Assembly (NCBI GenBank): GCA_008694505.1 | Contig: VZDJ01000034.1 | Span: 1,596,534-1,660,533, forward strand | DNA length: 64,000 bases | Direction: 5' to 3' | Source: Cyanoderma ruficeps | Lineage: Eukaryota; Chordata; Aves; Passeriformes; Timaliidae | Shown: positions 1-14,400 of the stretch, piece after piece | Position numbering within the stretch: the first letter of the stretch is position 1 | Layout: each line of letters opens with the position of its first letter | The notes under the pieces: generated by a model | Database searches by the model: none | What the model was told of the DNA's origin: nothing | What the model saw: the letters and a program-made list of their open reading frames with translations, nothing else | Program-made: the position numbers and the translations under genes

Positions 1-2050
1 GGCAAGTCATTTCTTGATTTCTGCCCTCTTTGGGAAATGAGCCTGTGGTTTGGGATCAAGACATCATCACACTGACATTTAAAGGCAGCAGTGAAACTGG
101 ATATTTGCCTGTTTGTGCTTGGTTGGAAATTCCTTCCCGACTTGGCAACTGTTGTCAAGTTAAGAGGAGAATTGCAGCAATTGTTGCAATCAACTAATAG
201 CAGCATAGATTTCTGCAGAAGCTCATTGCAGAGAAGATCAGCATATCTCAGGTGGAAAAATAAGGGCTAACATCTTTTTGTAGGCCCCAAATTGAATTCC
301 TAGTTAAGTCGTCTTTGTGTCTCCTAATCATGTGTGACATTAAACACTTATTCAATAAAACTCTACTCTTTGCACTAATTATTAAGCATGAAAAATTGAT
401 ATTGAGCGAGGCCATTGAGCCAAGACGGTTCAATAACTAGCAGGGAGGAGATATTATTTCGATAAAATTGGTTTGCTTGAGCCAGATGGAGTTCCCAGGA
501 TGCACTGAGACAATATGACACATGAAATTGTCCTCTGACTCGTGTGACAGCTCTAACTGTGCTATTAAAAAGCCATCAATGAGCTGGAGAGAGGTGAGGC
601 AAGAAAGGACACAATGAGGGGGAAATTGAAGGTGTTTTAGACAAAATGTAGGTAAATGGTGAATATAAAAGGTAGCAAGGCATGGCTGGCAGTCTTGGAA
701 TACCTCTGTGATCCTCAGTGACTGAGATCAAAGAAAACTGCTGTATTTTTTCAGGATTCCCAGGGAGATGTTAAGTGACCTGCCCCTGCCCAGTGGGACA
801 GGCTTGTCCCTGCAGTGAATCTCTAGCTAAAAGACCTGTGCAGCCCACCTCACAATTTAAGAAGAAAATGCTTTGTGTTTGTGCTGGAAAAAAAGAATCC
901 CCCACATTAATCAGTTTTCCCTTCTCCTCCTCCTTTTCCCTTCTCTTAGACTTGCTTCTTTCCCTTTCATTTATTAATCTCATGCTTGTTCTATAAGCTC
1001 TGTCTTTCACCCTCTCTGTTACTAACCTGACCCTGAGAGGTCCAGTTTGGAACAAGAACTTCTTGGAGCCAGAACCTCCGTGTCCTTACTTTTTCCTCTA
1101 CACTTCATGGAAGCTGTGCTCTCTGTCCTGGGATGCAGCTAACAGCATCATTGTGGAAGGAAATGCCATCCCATAACAGGACAGGTGGTATATGACATCC
1201 ACTTATCCAAACAGAATATAATGTAATTTCACCCATGGGCAGTGCTGAAAGGAATGAATTTCCTCTGAGAGTGATGTATGAGGCTGCCTCTGCTATCTCT
1301 GTTTGCTGAGCCTCTTGCTTCATTCCCAGCTTCCCAGCAAATCTCTAAAGCTCAGAAAACACTGGAGCACAGCACGTTTCACAGCTGAGGAACCAAGATA
1401 AACCAGAGACACATAGGCTTGTTGTTTAAACCTCAGAGCAAACAGAGGCAAATTAATGGGTCTATCTATATCCCTCCCTTTCACTCTTCTGTTTGTCTTT
1501 TCCTTTCTTGTTTTCTCTTCTCTTTTCCCTTTTCCTTTGTTCTCTTCCTTCTTTGTTCCTTGTTATGATAAACACGAGTCATGGCACTAGGGCATTCAGC
1601 CTTTGAAGCTTTGCTTTGCATCAGAAAAATGGCTAAGGGCAAGGCACCCCAGTTCGGGGGATATAGCAACGTGTGTTTGACCTGTTTTTCCCAGGGATGT
1701 GGTGCTAGTCAGGAAGGAGAAGAGAGTTGTGCCAAGATGGGTTAGTTAAATCCCAAAGGGAAAGGTCAGAAAAGGTGCTGGGCTTGTTCCCATCTTACAT
1801 CTCACAGGTTATTCATTAATGTATTATTCTCTTAATAACTACCCTCCATTGAGAAAGCTGGTAGCATTCCTGACTTGCTCTGCTTTGGAACAAATGTTCA
1901 AAGGTATGGAGGCATCTGTAGAAAGAGAAACACATCCAGCAAGAAGTTCAAAGCACCCAGGCAGTTTGGGTGCTTGACTGTGAATAGGAAGGGTCAGTGA
2001 GCTCTCTGAATGCTTTTGGGGTCTTCCTGCTTGAGTGCCTCCATCATCAG
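1..2050. other. upstream non-coding DNA, nothing recognised
   Basis: Only short, low-quality reading frames occur on either strand, and none resembles a protein I know. Composition is AT-rich, with pyrimidine-rich runs near 915-970 and 1480-1560. I see no clear repeat family, RNA gene or promoter. Confidence 0.6.
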
Positions 2051-2392
2051 GGGCCAACAGCCCCTGTTAGGTGTGGTTATAGGTTGGAGACAGATTCAGA
2101 CTCAAGTCCAATGATCATGATGATGCCTTCAGTTTGAGCTTTCATGCCCAGGGGTGCAGTTCTGAGCTCACATTCAGTGTCACTCAGCTCTGCACACAGC
2201 AGGGAGACAAAATAAATCCTTTTCCTGCTGAAGACCAAGGACAACTTTCAGGCCCAAAAGCACAAACAAGGGTGGCTGAAGGGAGGAACAAGAAGGATGA
2301 GACCTCACAACCTGGAGCTGTAATTGGACAATTAAACCCCAATGTGCAAATGGACCAAAACTTATGGAAATGTAAGATCTCATGACCAGTCA

Positions 2393-2420
2393 GCCATTTT
2401 GCGGCCATTTTGTGGCCATT
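2393..2420 (+). promoter_or_regulatory. three GCCATT boxes at 11-bp spacing
   Basis: GCCATT occurs at 2393, 2404 and 2415. The first two extend to GCCATTTT, which fits the YY1 core consensus. The spacing is about one helical turn. The block lies just before the probable LTR end. That YY1 binds here is inference. Confidence 0.3.
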
Positions 2421-2560
2421 CTTAGTTCACCTTGGGTGTAGCCCTGGTCAGGCCCTGTCCTGCCCAAGGTGTACCCAGAGGCCTTTCAATAAATACCTAC
2501 TTTATTCTCTAGCTCTGTCCAGTCTCTGTTTTGGGTCAGCCTTCCCAAGGCATCAATGAG
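2415..2560 (+). mobile_element. probable LTR 3' part (endogenous retroviral-type)
   Basis: An AATAAA signal at about 2488-2493 is followed by a T-rich, CTCTGTCC-containing tail ending near AAGGCATCA. This layout matches the R/U5 end of LTRs I recall from songbird genomes. The left edge could not be fixed and no target-site duplication was found. The sequence just after it (about 2558-2710) contains AATAAA on the minus strand inside a similar context and may be part of a second LTR in the opposite orientation. No retroviral coding sequence is seen here. Confidence 0.4.
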
Positions 2561-2710
2561 ACAAACAGCCAAGAGTTTATTATGGCAGCTCTTTTTATAG
2601 AGGGCTGAATTTCCTGGGTTTAGACAGCTGATTGTTCTGGGCCTTAACACCAGCCAGCTCCTTGACCAGTGGTATGTCTGCCCTCTAAATTGAACATGAC
2701 TGAGTGAGGT

Positions 2711-5700
2711 TCCTGTTTGAGCTCAAATCCATCCCATCATTGTTCATCCAGGGAACTGCTTCAGTTCTGCTTGTTCTTGTTCTACTTCTTTTCTAGAACA
2801 AACCAGGCTAACCGAATTGGGTCTATGTTATGGCCAGATTTATCTTGTCCAGCTACAGACCAGCTGTGCTGTGACAAGCCCCCAGTAACTCTGACGTGTT
2901 TCAGTTCTGGCAGGTGAATGCAGGAGCCTGTTGTGCTGCCTGAGTGCTGGTACCACATATCTGCCTGCATTGAGCACCCCGTTATTTCTCCCAAGTTAAA
3001 AACACAGAATATACATTCTCTCAGGCAGCTTTGGGAGGGCAAACAGAGTCCTGGATGTTGCTAACATGGCACCCTGGCACTTAAAACTTCCCTCTTAGCA
3101 GAGAATGGTCCAGATGTGATCAGCAGGTCATGCTGTCATTAATGAATCACAGGCATGAGAAAAGGAAAACAGGAGGAAAGGAGAGAGGAGTTGGTGTGAA
3201 GGAGCTTATTGGGTATTTGGCTGATTCCTGGCCTCAACTCTGCTTCCTCCAGGGAGCTGGTGCTCCCCAGGGATTTCTGTGGGATTCCCCAGGCCAAAAC
3301 TAGCCTGAGCTCTGACAGAACTTCTGATCTCCCTTATGAAATGCCTTTATTCAGAATTGAATTAATGGACTAAGGATTCATTGTATTCTTTTTGAGGCCT
3401 TATGCTCTAGGATAAGCTTTAGGATTTTGTGAGCTGAAGTCACTACCAGGTTAGAACCACTCCAATCCAAGCAGAGGAGTTGGTTTGAATGTGCACTGGG
3501 GTATCTGAGATGAGCTGTGGGAATTCCAGGATGTAACAGGGTGATGGTTTGTCTAGTCCAGGATGGTTCCACTAGAAGAGGACAATGATATATCCTTCAG
3601 CAGGAAACATAAACTGTGTACACTACACAGCATTCATCATATGAAGGCATGGGAGCAGAATGCTGAGGACTGTTTGCAGAACACTCTCAGTGTGAAATTG
3701 CTTTGACTAATGCCAGTGTCTCCCCTCAGGCATCCCCTAGACTGGCATGGTCTCTGTGCATGCCACCAGCTGGGTGATAAAGAGACACGGATACATCTCT
3801 CCTCTGCAGCACGTTATTGCTAGGGTTAATTAATTTTCTAGGATTGGAAGGGGGTGAGAGTTTTCTCTTTGCAACACTGGTGAAAGATTTAAGAAAGGCT
3901 GTGCAAAAGTGAAAGGAGTACCCAGCATTACCTTGCACGGGCAGGAAACATGAAAGGAAAAGTTGTGTTAACCCTTCTGGGCTGGACTGTGATCAGCCTT
4001 TAATTGTAGGATCACACACAAGTTCCTGTACCATGGAATACAATAAACAGTATGTCTTCAAACCCCAGCTATATTCTCATAAGTTACTACCTTCATGTTT
4101 ATTTAAAAGAGCTGACTGTGAAGCTTGTCTAAAAGTACATCCAATGGAAAATGACAGCAAATGGTGCTGAAAGCAATTGTGGAGATCCCAAAGGTCTAAA
4201 TTTAAGGGAAAGCCCTTTCCTATGGGAACAGCATGGCGAGGATTCAGGAGAGCCAGGTCTGCCAGACCTTTTGATGTTTCCCTTTTCCTCTCCTCTGCCT
4301 TTCTCCTTGCTATTTAAGGTAAACACCAACAGGTTGCTGGAGGCATCCTTGGCCCTCTGAAGTGGTGATGCCTATTTGATCTGCCTTTTGAACATGCACT
4401 GTAGTGGTTTGGCATGTGAATGTATTTCCTGCTCCCTTGCTGTGTTTGTCAGGGACATAATTTGAGACTAATTAGTTCTCAGCTCTCAGGCCTCACAAAG
4501 GAGCATCAGCACCTGGTAGACTCTATTTGCTGAAGCCTTTATGGAATGGGAACACATTGCTCTTTCATCTTACTGTACAAATAATTAGAATAACTTGGCC
4601 AAAGTCCCCTGGGATGCAGTTTGTGTTAAAAACACTTCCCTGCAGTGACTGGCTACTTTGGCAGCCAGTATAGAAGAGCTGGAGGGACTGAGACTTCTTG
4701 CCTGTGGACACTTCCAACCTTTCATCTCTATCCCTGTGGGCTCCAGTCCTTTCTAATCCAATCCCTCTAATCCTTTCCTGTGTCTCAGAACTGTCCCAGT
4801 GATGAGCTGAAAAGAGGAGTGAGGTATAGGCCTGGAAGAGGTGAGATAGATGAGATATTGAGTATATGAATGCAGTAGGTCCTCTAATGATTCTCCCAGC
4901 CTTGTGGTCTGGTAAATGGTGCACGCCCTGCTCTGGGGGACACGTCAGACCCTTCTCTGTGTGGTCCTGGGTCACCCCAACTGCTCTGCACAACAGAGAA
5001 GCTCACACATGTGTGCTCAGTGCACTCTCCTGAGCTCTGGAGGGTCTTGACATCTTCAAAGCCAGTGGAGTTCAACAGTAAAAGTAACACCATCTCAGTA
5101 AAGTGATTCTGCATAATGCAAAGTTGAATTCCATTTATGTCCATAAAGATCTTTGAGATAGCTTCTTTTTTTTTTTGTGACATCTTGTCACAAACAGACA
5201 TGAAATGTTTCACATCTGTGGGATTTCAACCAGTAGCATAATTTCCTCACACATATTCTCTTGTTGGGTGTTAATTTCCCTGCCTCTAATGTATGTGCAC
5301 ATTAAGGTTGATTTACTGTTGCTGTGGGAACTATAACTTCAAGTTTTATTATTCAAAATGAAAAAAAGAGTATGTTTATATACTTTATTTTGCTCATGGA
5401 TCAACATGGTAATATTGATATAATGGGAGAAGAGAAAATTCCAAACAAAAAGTGTAACATCAAATACTGATCTGTTTTATTTTCCCTTCTGTAATGTTCC
5501 TCTAACAGGTGAAATGCCCACTATGAGGAAAAAATATAAACTATGAAGCAGACAAAAGGGAAAAAAGAAAGCAACAGATAACTGAGATGTTAAAAGATGT
5601 TGTTCAGAGAGAAAATGTTTGCAATGTTACAAGACACAAGTCACCACATGCCAGGAGCCTTAGTGTAAAACCAGGCAATAACTTGAGATACTGAGACTGG

Positions 5701-8700
5701 TAAGTCTGGGACTTAGAGTGGGCAATTCCAGTCACACTGCTGCTTTTCAGAGGAGTTGTGGTGATGTAGAGAAACAAAACAGACGCTGAAAAGCACCTAA
5801 AATCTGTTTATGGTTTCTCCTCCACTGCCCTGGGAGAGCTCACAGGTTTGTGAATCCAAAGCAGAAAGGTTTGTCCCTCACAGACTCAGGGGAACTGGGA
5901 AATGTTTGTGGGGGGCTCAAGTAGAAGACTGCATGACACTCTCTTTTTCAGTGTCTCAGAATGAGGAATCTGGTTTTGGTCTCATACTGGTATTAAGTCA
6001 GAAGGAACCATCTTCAAGTTAATGGTGTTGGATGGAATAAATCAGGAGTAGTTGGGGAGAACCAGGCACTACACAGGGAAACACTTTCCAGCCGTGGCCA
6101 ATACTACTTTTGGTCATGAGTTAATATGATGTAGGATCTAAAGTACAGTCTCTGTTTACCCAGTACCTTTCTAGCATGGCTACTTCTGATGAAGCCAAAA
6201 AGTTATCTCTTTTCAATTTATCTCTAATTTTAAAAAACACAAACCTTTTTCCTCCCACAGCATAGGGCCACTCTTCAGTGGTCACACTGCCTACTGTGAT
6301 TTAATTTGATATTGATTTTTGCTGAGGTGGTGTCCATAGCAGAAGTGGAGGAACCCAAATCACAAATCACTAATGAAAACTGTGACCAGCCTCTTTCCAC
6401 CCTGCAAAAATGATGATTAAAAAGGACTGGAAAGGCAAAATCAATCAGGCCCTTTCACAAAGTTGTTTGTGAAGGAGCCTTATTGGTGTACAAAAACAAA
6501 AAGCAAAGATTAGTAATATTAAAAACAAATTCTTTCAAAAGCTTCAGATGGTTTCCTGTGTGACAGAAGTAGCTTTGTTTCCTGAACACAGACAGGGATT
6601 TATTTCCTCAGCAGTAGTGGTTGAGGAGGAGCCACTCTAGTGTGTCAGATGAACAATGTGAGTTTTTAACATCATTTTGCATTCCAAAGTTCATAAAAGT
6701 GTCTTAAAGGCCTTCAGGACAATAAACCTAGAAAGCAGGTTACAGATTTAACATTTTAGATCCTGGATGGCTGCTGTGGGAAGGATATTAACTCTGTGCA
6801 TCAGTGGATTCCTGAGAGATGCACATCCCTGCTTGGCTCGGAGCCTGCTGTGCTGAAGGCACTGAGAACACTTCATGGAGCTCCCTACAGCTCTGTGCAC
6901 TCATCCCAGCACCAGCTTCAACTCCTCTTGGGGCCAAGCATGGTTTCAGTGATGTATTCACAGAGCTGCTATTTTCCAAGGAGCACAGCACATGGATATT
7001 GGTAGATGTAACCCCAGAGAAACCTTGGGAAGCAGTGAAGGATCACCGTGCACACGGGCATTAAGTGACATACCTGGTGCAGCCCAGGGCCTCACTCAGC
7101 ACTGTCAAGGTCCTCAGTGGGGATAAACTGGTCTAAATCCATCATTTTCACTGCCACTACAGTGACTGATGTACACCATGAGAGTTGGTCTCAGATGGTG
7201 CTGGGAGAGGTGGCAGACCATGAAAAATATCTCATTCAGCTTATCTGGATGATGGAGTCTGTTGACTGAGCAAGTGGCTGCAGGGGAAGAAGTCCAGCAA
7301 GATCTCTGCATCTTCTCTTTTAAGGCATGAGTGAGCTTTGGGAAGGCCTTTTCTGTTCTTCCCTGTCAAATGGGCTAGTTCTGAATTTCCATTATATCAA
7401 TTATGTACATTGCAAATATTGGATTTCAGGGAAACGTGAAAAGAAAGGAAACTACTTCTCCCTGTCTCGGGGTGGACTGGATGTGCATCAGAGTAAAGGA
7501 AATGGGCAGAGAGCTGGGGAAGCAGCTTTTATGGCTTGTGGATGAAATATGAATATGCACGAGAATGTAATTGGCTTCCACAGAGTAACCACCTGCCAGG
7601 GGCCCAGGTGTCCTGGCTAATTGTAGTAGACAATTAATAACTCAGAATTTGCTAATTCTATATGGAGCTGGGCAGCTCATTGCAGGACCAGAGAGTGAGA
7701 TTCTCTGCAAAATCTGCTTGGAGATAGGGAGCCTTGGGGAATCCAGGCTGAGGGGCAGAGAAGGTCACAACTGGGCTGGCATTACTGTTGGCTCAAATGG
7801 CAGGGAAATCACAGCCACAGCAGGAGACAGTGACAGTCTGTCAGCCTTTGGCTGAGATCTGGAGTCACAGGAAGAAGAGCTCTCATCCAGTTGCTCCTCC
7901 CTGGAAACGGGAGCTGGGCAATGAGTCTGTGGGTTTAGTAAAGCCTAACAAACCACATCTTTGTCCTGTGACCCAGCTCACATATAGACTTTGTGGTAAC
8001 ATGAATCCCATAAGTCAAAAACATAACTTGACCCACTGTGTCCCATCCACAGATACATCCTGCAAACTGGATGACCAGTGGTGGTGGGATGCAACTGCCT
8101 GAAACCCACTAGAGGCTTTCATGATAACCTGCCACTAACCACCTTGAGAGGAAACACTGGTAATTTTAAGGAGGGGATGTGGCAGCTGCCTGGTTTGCTC
8201 TGTGTTGCAGGGCCTTACATAGATAGGGACAGAGTTTGTGGGATGACTCCTGCTGCCATCAGCCATGCTCTGCATGCTGTGGGAAGGCTGGCATCTGTCT
8301 GGAGCCAGACTGTTTTATAAGTATTCTGAGAAGTGATGGACCCTGGTTTTCAGAGCCTAATAAAGCTTTTGCTGGGTTTAATGCACTCGTCACAGCACAT
8401 CCATCAGAAGCAAACAGCACCTGAGTACAGCTCCCTGGTACTTGAGCACCCAAAAAATGGATGGTGCTCCAAGCTGAGATTTGGTGCTCCAAGCTGAGAT
8501 TTTGAAGGCAGCATGGATCACATTACATCTTGAAGCAATCTGATTTTTTTATGAAGCTCCAACAAGCTCTTCCATTAGCTACTGTTGCAGCACCCCTCTT
8601 GTTAGAGGGTAGAAATGAGCAGAGACACAGACTTCTTGTTTATCCAGCATGAGAAGGGTCCTGGTTTATTCCTCTTTACAGCTCAGCCATCCTGACTCCA

Positions 8701-11120
8701 GCCATTCACTGACTCTGGCTGCAGCAAGCTCCTGCTGGAGGTTTCCCTTGCAGCCTCTGACTGCAGCTTTTACCCAGCTAGACTGTGGCTGCAGGTTCCA
8801 ACAACAGGCTCTAACTGCAGGCACAGACTGACCTCACTGCAGTGATTCTGTCTCCCCAAGATCCTTCTTCATCATTCTCTCATCTCCTCCTTCTCCAACT
8901 TTCTCATTTTTCTTTCTATTAATATTTTTTCTTGGAGTGTAATGCTGAATGTAGGGAAGTTCCTTCTCTGGAACTTTACTATCTATTTTGTGGAAGTTCT
9001 GTAGCACAGATTTTAGGTACCAGTCCTATGCTGTAGAACAGGTTTTCTAAAACCTCTGTTGTACTATTTTTAATTCCCTCACCTATCCCTTTCATGCTTT
9101 TTCTCTTCTGAGTATTCTCCTTCCTATACCCACATATTTCTCTGTTTTTTCACTTTCCATCCTGTTCTTTCAGACAGCCTGATCATGACAGAAGAGGTTC
9201 TGCAATACCACAGTCCTGTCTCTGGCTGCAAGGGGTTCAGTGTCCCAGAGCCTGATCCCTGGGCTTGGATTACAAGGGGGATCCTGGAAGGGATCTTAGA
9301 TGCCCCACTTTGAGTCAGGGTCATGTCAGCTACATTGGATTCTTACAGATATCTAAATAATGGCAATTCTAAAATATAACTGCAGGGAAAAATAGGAAAT
9401 AATTATAAATGAATGAAAGCAGCAGACTGCTGATGGGCACTGGTGGAACTTTAATCTCAGGGCCGTATTGGAATAAACATGTCCATGCCACCCACCAGCT
9501 CTGGCCATTCTCACTGCTTTGCCATCTGTTGCAAGATGGCTGGATGAACAAAATTTCCATAATTTGCACAATGTCCTCATGTGAAGCACAGTAGGAAGGC
9601 TGCTGGTAGTTTCTGATCTTGTGGACTATAGGGAAGAGGCCAGACCACTTCCCATGTAACTCTTTTTCTTTGGAGTTTCAGGACTTGAAAAAGTTTTCCA
9701 GAATTTTGTGAAATGGTTCTAATTTTTTCCCAGGGACAATGAATTTCCAAAGCATCCCATGGACTGCAACTTCAGCAAAACAATTCTCTGCCAGCACCTG
9801 AGGCAGTCAGGGAAGCAAAACAAACAAGTAAAACCCAAGCCACACACACTGCTTGAGCTTAATGCAAATAAACCACAGAAGTATTAAGTTCAGCTCTAAA
9901 TCTCTCTCTCCATCTTCCTGTCTTTCAGACTGTGCCTTTCAGACTGTTTCTTACCTAAGAATATTTTGTCAATCTGCCAGTCTGGCTTTATGTACTGTTT
10001 AGCTTTTTCCTGGCTGTGTATTGTCTGTCTTCCCTGCTTATACTTCTCACTTTATTCTAATAACACTGTGTTGGTAAGTAAGGCCACACCACCAAAAGCA
10101 ACTGCAAAAGATATTTCTCCAGCCCCATCTCTCAGGGGAACTTTTCTCCATCTTGAGGCACCAGGGGCTCTTTTACAGATATATTTTTAATTCTCAGCTG
10201 CAGCCTGCACTGGTGGCCACTTCCATGCTGGAGGCAGCACAGCTGGGACTGTCAAAAAACCCGCCTGCACACTGCACTGTGCACACAGTGACTGCAGTCT
10301 GCAGCCTTCCACACAAACACAAACTCACTCACTGGCATGAAGGGCTCATGAAGCAGTGGAGCCACAACAGGAAGGGCTGCCCTGTCAGAGCATGAAGCCA
10401 CTGGCTTTGTCCAAAGGCAACTACATCATCCTGCCTGCCTGGGCTGCTCACACAAGTGGCTCCTTTCTATTGCTCCCTCAGAAAGAACCACACCAGTTGA
10501 TGGCTTCCTCAACCACAGGTAGATCAGCCTTTCTCCCACATTGACAATCAAGCAGGTTGATGTTCAGATGAAAAAGCCTGCACAAGGCAAAATACAAAGC
10601 CTGAGAATAGATGGAGGGTTTCAATCGTGCCCATTTGCTCAGGGTGTGAAAACAGCTTTTATTCTGTTTCCTTGTCTAAGGCAGTATGCTTTTCTTGGTT
10701 CAGTGGAAGGATCTGGAGATTAAAGGAATATTTAGCTGCTTAGCTTCCCAATAGCTGTTTGGAGATAATGCTGCGTGTGGGGGGACAAAAGATTAATTTT
10801 CCAAGCAGGCACCATATAGAACTTCCTGGCACAGGGTGTTTGAATAGACAGGTAATGAGTCCTATGCTCCATTGCTAGGAACAGACCAACCTTTCTGAGG
10901 TCAAAATGGAACAGGATGGATTTATAACAGCTACCAAGTTTGTTCATAATGATGCTTGGTATAACAATGTTTGGATTTTGCCTTTTTTTTTTTATATCTT
11001 CTCTGTATTCTTCGCACATATATATTTGTAGCCTATTGTATTAGTAGCTATTTTTTTCCAGTACTTTTCCATGGCCTTTCCCTAGGCAGAAAGACAAAAC
11101 TAATTCCAGAGCTCCAAGCC
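2711..11120. other. upstream non-coding DNA, no gene recognised
   Basis: No reading frame here has a recognisable domain, and none is flanked by a convincing splice pattern. The stretch holds poly-T runs (about 5164-5176 and 10981-10992), a small tandem duplication at 8462-8502, and possibly more degraded LTR sequence near 8580-8830, where AATAAA occurs on the minus strand. In other vertebrates the region upstream of DISP3 is a gene-poor interval before UBIAD1, which fits. Confidence 0.5.
8462..8502 (+). repeat. tandem duplication, 20-bp unit x2
   Basis: A 20-bp unit beginning TGGTGCTCC and ending GAGATT is repeated head to tail without change. It has no coding context. Confidence 0.85.
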
Positions 11121-11124
11121 CTGA

Positions 11125-11485
11125 GGTCTCTGTAATATCTTGGTTCTTCTTGGGAACCAAGGCTGAGAACAATTCATTGAGATATATTTCATGAACAAAG
11201 TACAACCAGTCCTGAAGGAGGGACTGGAGAGAAGGGGCTTGACCTGTGGAGGAATTGCATCACCACTTGTCCTCCTAATTGGTGCTTTTTATCAATTATG
11301 TTAATTTTCTAAAACCTATAAAAATGTATTCACCCCTGGAAGGGGTGGAGTTTTTGCGGACACCTTTCCATAACTGCCCCTGAAGGCCTTCAAATAAAGA
11401 CCTGCTCTTGTATTACCTCTTTACTAAAACTATCTTGACTTTCATTTCCAGGTTGGGAAAAAGGCAACAATAATTTCTCCCCACA
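11125..11485 (+). mobile_element. probable solo LTR (endogenous retroviral-type)
   Basis: The order of signals fits an LTR on the + strand. A TATA-like CCTATAAAAA lies at about 11318-11327, and an AATAAA at about 11394-11399. A T-rich tail follows, ending with GGCAACA and CCCCACA near 11485. I recall closely similar 3' ends from songbird LTRs. The 5' edge is uncertain and I found no matching target-site duplication, so the coordinates are approximate. No internal coding region is attached. Confidence 0.55.
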
Positions 11486-14400
11486 GTTAAATCTTCTTCC
11501 ACAGAGATTACATCAACAGGAAAAATACCTGATATAAATGTGTGGAATTTGAAAGACATCTTCTTTTGCATTAATCATTAGGCTATAATGTGCCCTGTGT
11601 TTGCTGTGTGCACACTGGAACATTTCCCACAAATTGTTCAGGGTGATCTACACCAGTGGAAGAAGGTTTGCTTTTGAGGAATCCTTTTGCTTGCAAGCAC
11701 TTTCTGGCTTAGAACTTTACTAGGAATTTTTTGTTTTATAGAAACTGCTTTCTGGTCATTTTTTGACCTTGAATCACTTCTGCGAGCTTTCCTGGTTTGG
11801 TTCTGCAATAGTTGAAGAGATTGGTAACATTTCCAAAGTGATAGTGGGTATGCACTCACCCTTCAGGGTGTGAATAGGTTAGTTTGAGTTCCTGTGCTCC
11901 TTCTTATTTTCCTTATTTTGTTCTGCCTTCCTGGAGCAGAAGGAAGCAGCTTTTTTCCACCTGACTTTCAGAAGCACTTTTTTACTGCTGCTACCAATAT
12001 GCAAAATTTTCTAATTGTCCACACTGCATATCTGGTGGAGAAGGAGTCAAAAATGATGCTTTGCTTGAGTACATTTTAATTGCTTCAATAAGGAATATCT
12101 GAAACTCAAAATATTTCAGCTTAAACTAATATATTTTTGTTCCAGTCAGTGCTTCCTAAAGATTTGTGTTTCCAGTGAAGAGCTGAAATGCTCTGCCGGT
12201 AATGTAGAATGGGTTTTTTAGAAGTTTTTATGTAAATAGGAATATTTACATGTCTGAAAATAAATGACCAAGTTTTAAAAGCCTTGAATACTCACAAATT
12301 ATGTTACATGTAATGAGAGCTTCAGATTTGATGCTTAGGGATTTAAATATTGATTTAAAAACCTACCTTTTGGCTTCTGGATTTGAAGTTTTTGGGTTTT
12401 TATTATTGGAATGCCCTGACTTTTCCTCTGTGTGACTGCTTCAAGATGTGTTCCCCGTTTGGGATCTTGCATTCATCAGAGAAATAATTTCTGAAATGAA
12501 TCAGGGCTGAGTGTGGTGAAGGCAGAGGATAAGAAGAGGCAACAGTGAACAAATAAATGGCACCTCAAATGCCTCCCACCACTTGGCTGTACAGAGGGAA
12601 GGAGAAGGCTAGAGGAAAGCCAAGGTGGAAATAACCAGAGGGACTTTTTCAAGATCCCAGAGCGGATCCTGGAGGTCCAGGAATAGAGGAACAGAGGTGT
12701 CCACCAGACTGTGATGTGCCTCAGACAGTTCCCCCTCTATAGATGGTTATTATTTATGTTTATACCGTTAATAGTTTGAAGGAAATCTATCTATATCAAA
12801 ACATCACTTACTATGTCTCCCCTTCTACGTTCAACTCTACTATGATCTGTTTGGTAAAGTCTGTTTAGGGACAGCTCTTTAACTGGAGGGCAGGAAAAAT
12901 GGAATTTGGTGCTCTACAGGCAGACAGGAATAAGAACAGTTGAACAATTGATTGCAGAGGGGTTTCTACAGATGCTGGGGCTTCAGGAGGGGACCAGCTC
13001 TGAACAAAGACACAAGGGAAAGACAAGGCCAAAGATAAACTATGAAATAGGGATAGGAAAAAGAGTAGGAAAGGTTGAGCACTATCTGCCACAGGAAGAC
13101 CATTAAGAACAGGGCAACACTACCCTGTTGAGCCCTGCAGGAAAAGAGCTGCTATATTAGTTCTGGTGTCTTCTGCCTCAGAGTGGCCTGTGGTGGATAA
13201 CCTCACCAGGAGGTACAGAAATGGCCTCATCTCTCTCCCTTCCCCCATGTCTTGTGATGACCACACTCCACAGAGGAAGGGATGTCTTGTTCAAGGTCAC
13301 ACAATGAGTCAGTGGCAGAAGCCAGCTGGGGACAAGGCCTTCCCAAGGCCCTGGCCTGCCCCCACTGTGCATCACTGGCATGGAGGCAGCTCTGCAAATC
13401 TCACATCCATTATAATATAATAAAGCTTTGCTGCATGGGTCTGGTTTTGGGTGATTTTTTACAATGTCTCTCAGAAACCCAAGACTGATTTGCATTTTAA
13501 AAACCACCAGTTACAGCTCAGGAAAATGCTATTCAGTAGCTCTGGGAGCTCAGGAGTGAAGATTATCTCCCAGTTTTTGTCTCGCAGGTTTTTTTTCTGC
13601 CTGAAATGTATTTTTGTCCTAATAGCACAATACTTATTGCTAATGTTTGTGTTGTGCATATTCATTATATCCTGGGGCTTCAAGACTCCAGTGGGAAGGG
13701 GAGCACAGGAGGCACTGCAGTCCTGATACTCCCACGCTCCATTGACACAGGGTAGAGGCATCAGGGTGAGAAGGCTGGCTCAGGGTGTGAGCTGTGGGAT
13801 ACTAATGCAGCCTGGAAGCCTTTGGGGAACGCTGGTGAGGCTCCATTAAATAGTGCACTGAAGGCCTTTTCAGCAAATAACTTCCATAAAACCATTAGCT
13901 TCTCTTAATTGCAAGGAAAAAGCTCCACACACAGCAGGGGTTTAGGACACACTCTGTCTCTCTATGTTTCTTTCTCTATGGCAATCTGCAGAAGGATGCC
14001 TCCTTCCCAGCAAGATTCAGGACTGGGATACTCTTCCTGCCCTCCAAACTGTAGTGTTTTACCTGTCAGCAGTGGTGCTTTAGGTTTCCACATGTGAATT
14101 TATTCAGAAGAGCCCTCCTCTCATGAGTGCCTGAGCAGGGGCAGCTTCCTGCAGCAGTGAGGGCTGTAGCTGCTTGCAGGGCTGGGGCATGCTTCCCTTC
14201 TCCTGATGTGGCTGGAGGCTCCTGAGCTCACTGCTGTTCAGATGGTGCCATCTGGCTCTCATGAAATATATGAGAAATGTTATCCAATAAAAGAGGGGGC
14301 TGGCTGGCTGTGTGCCCTCACCTCTGCTCTTTGGAGGAGTGATTGTTTCTGCATCTGGGAAATGTTTAACAGGATCTTTGAGTACTGGTGTTGCCTGAGT

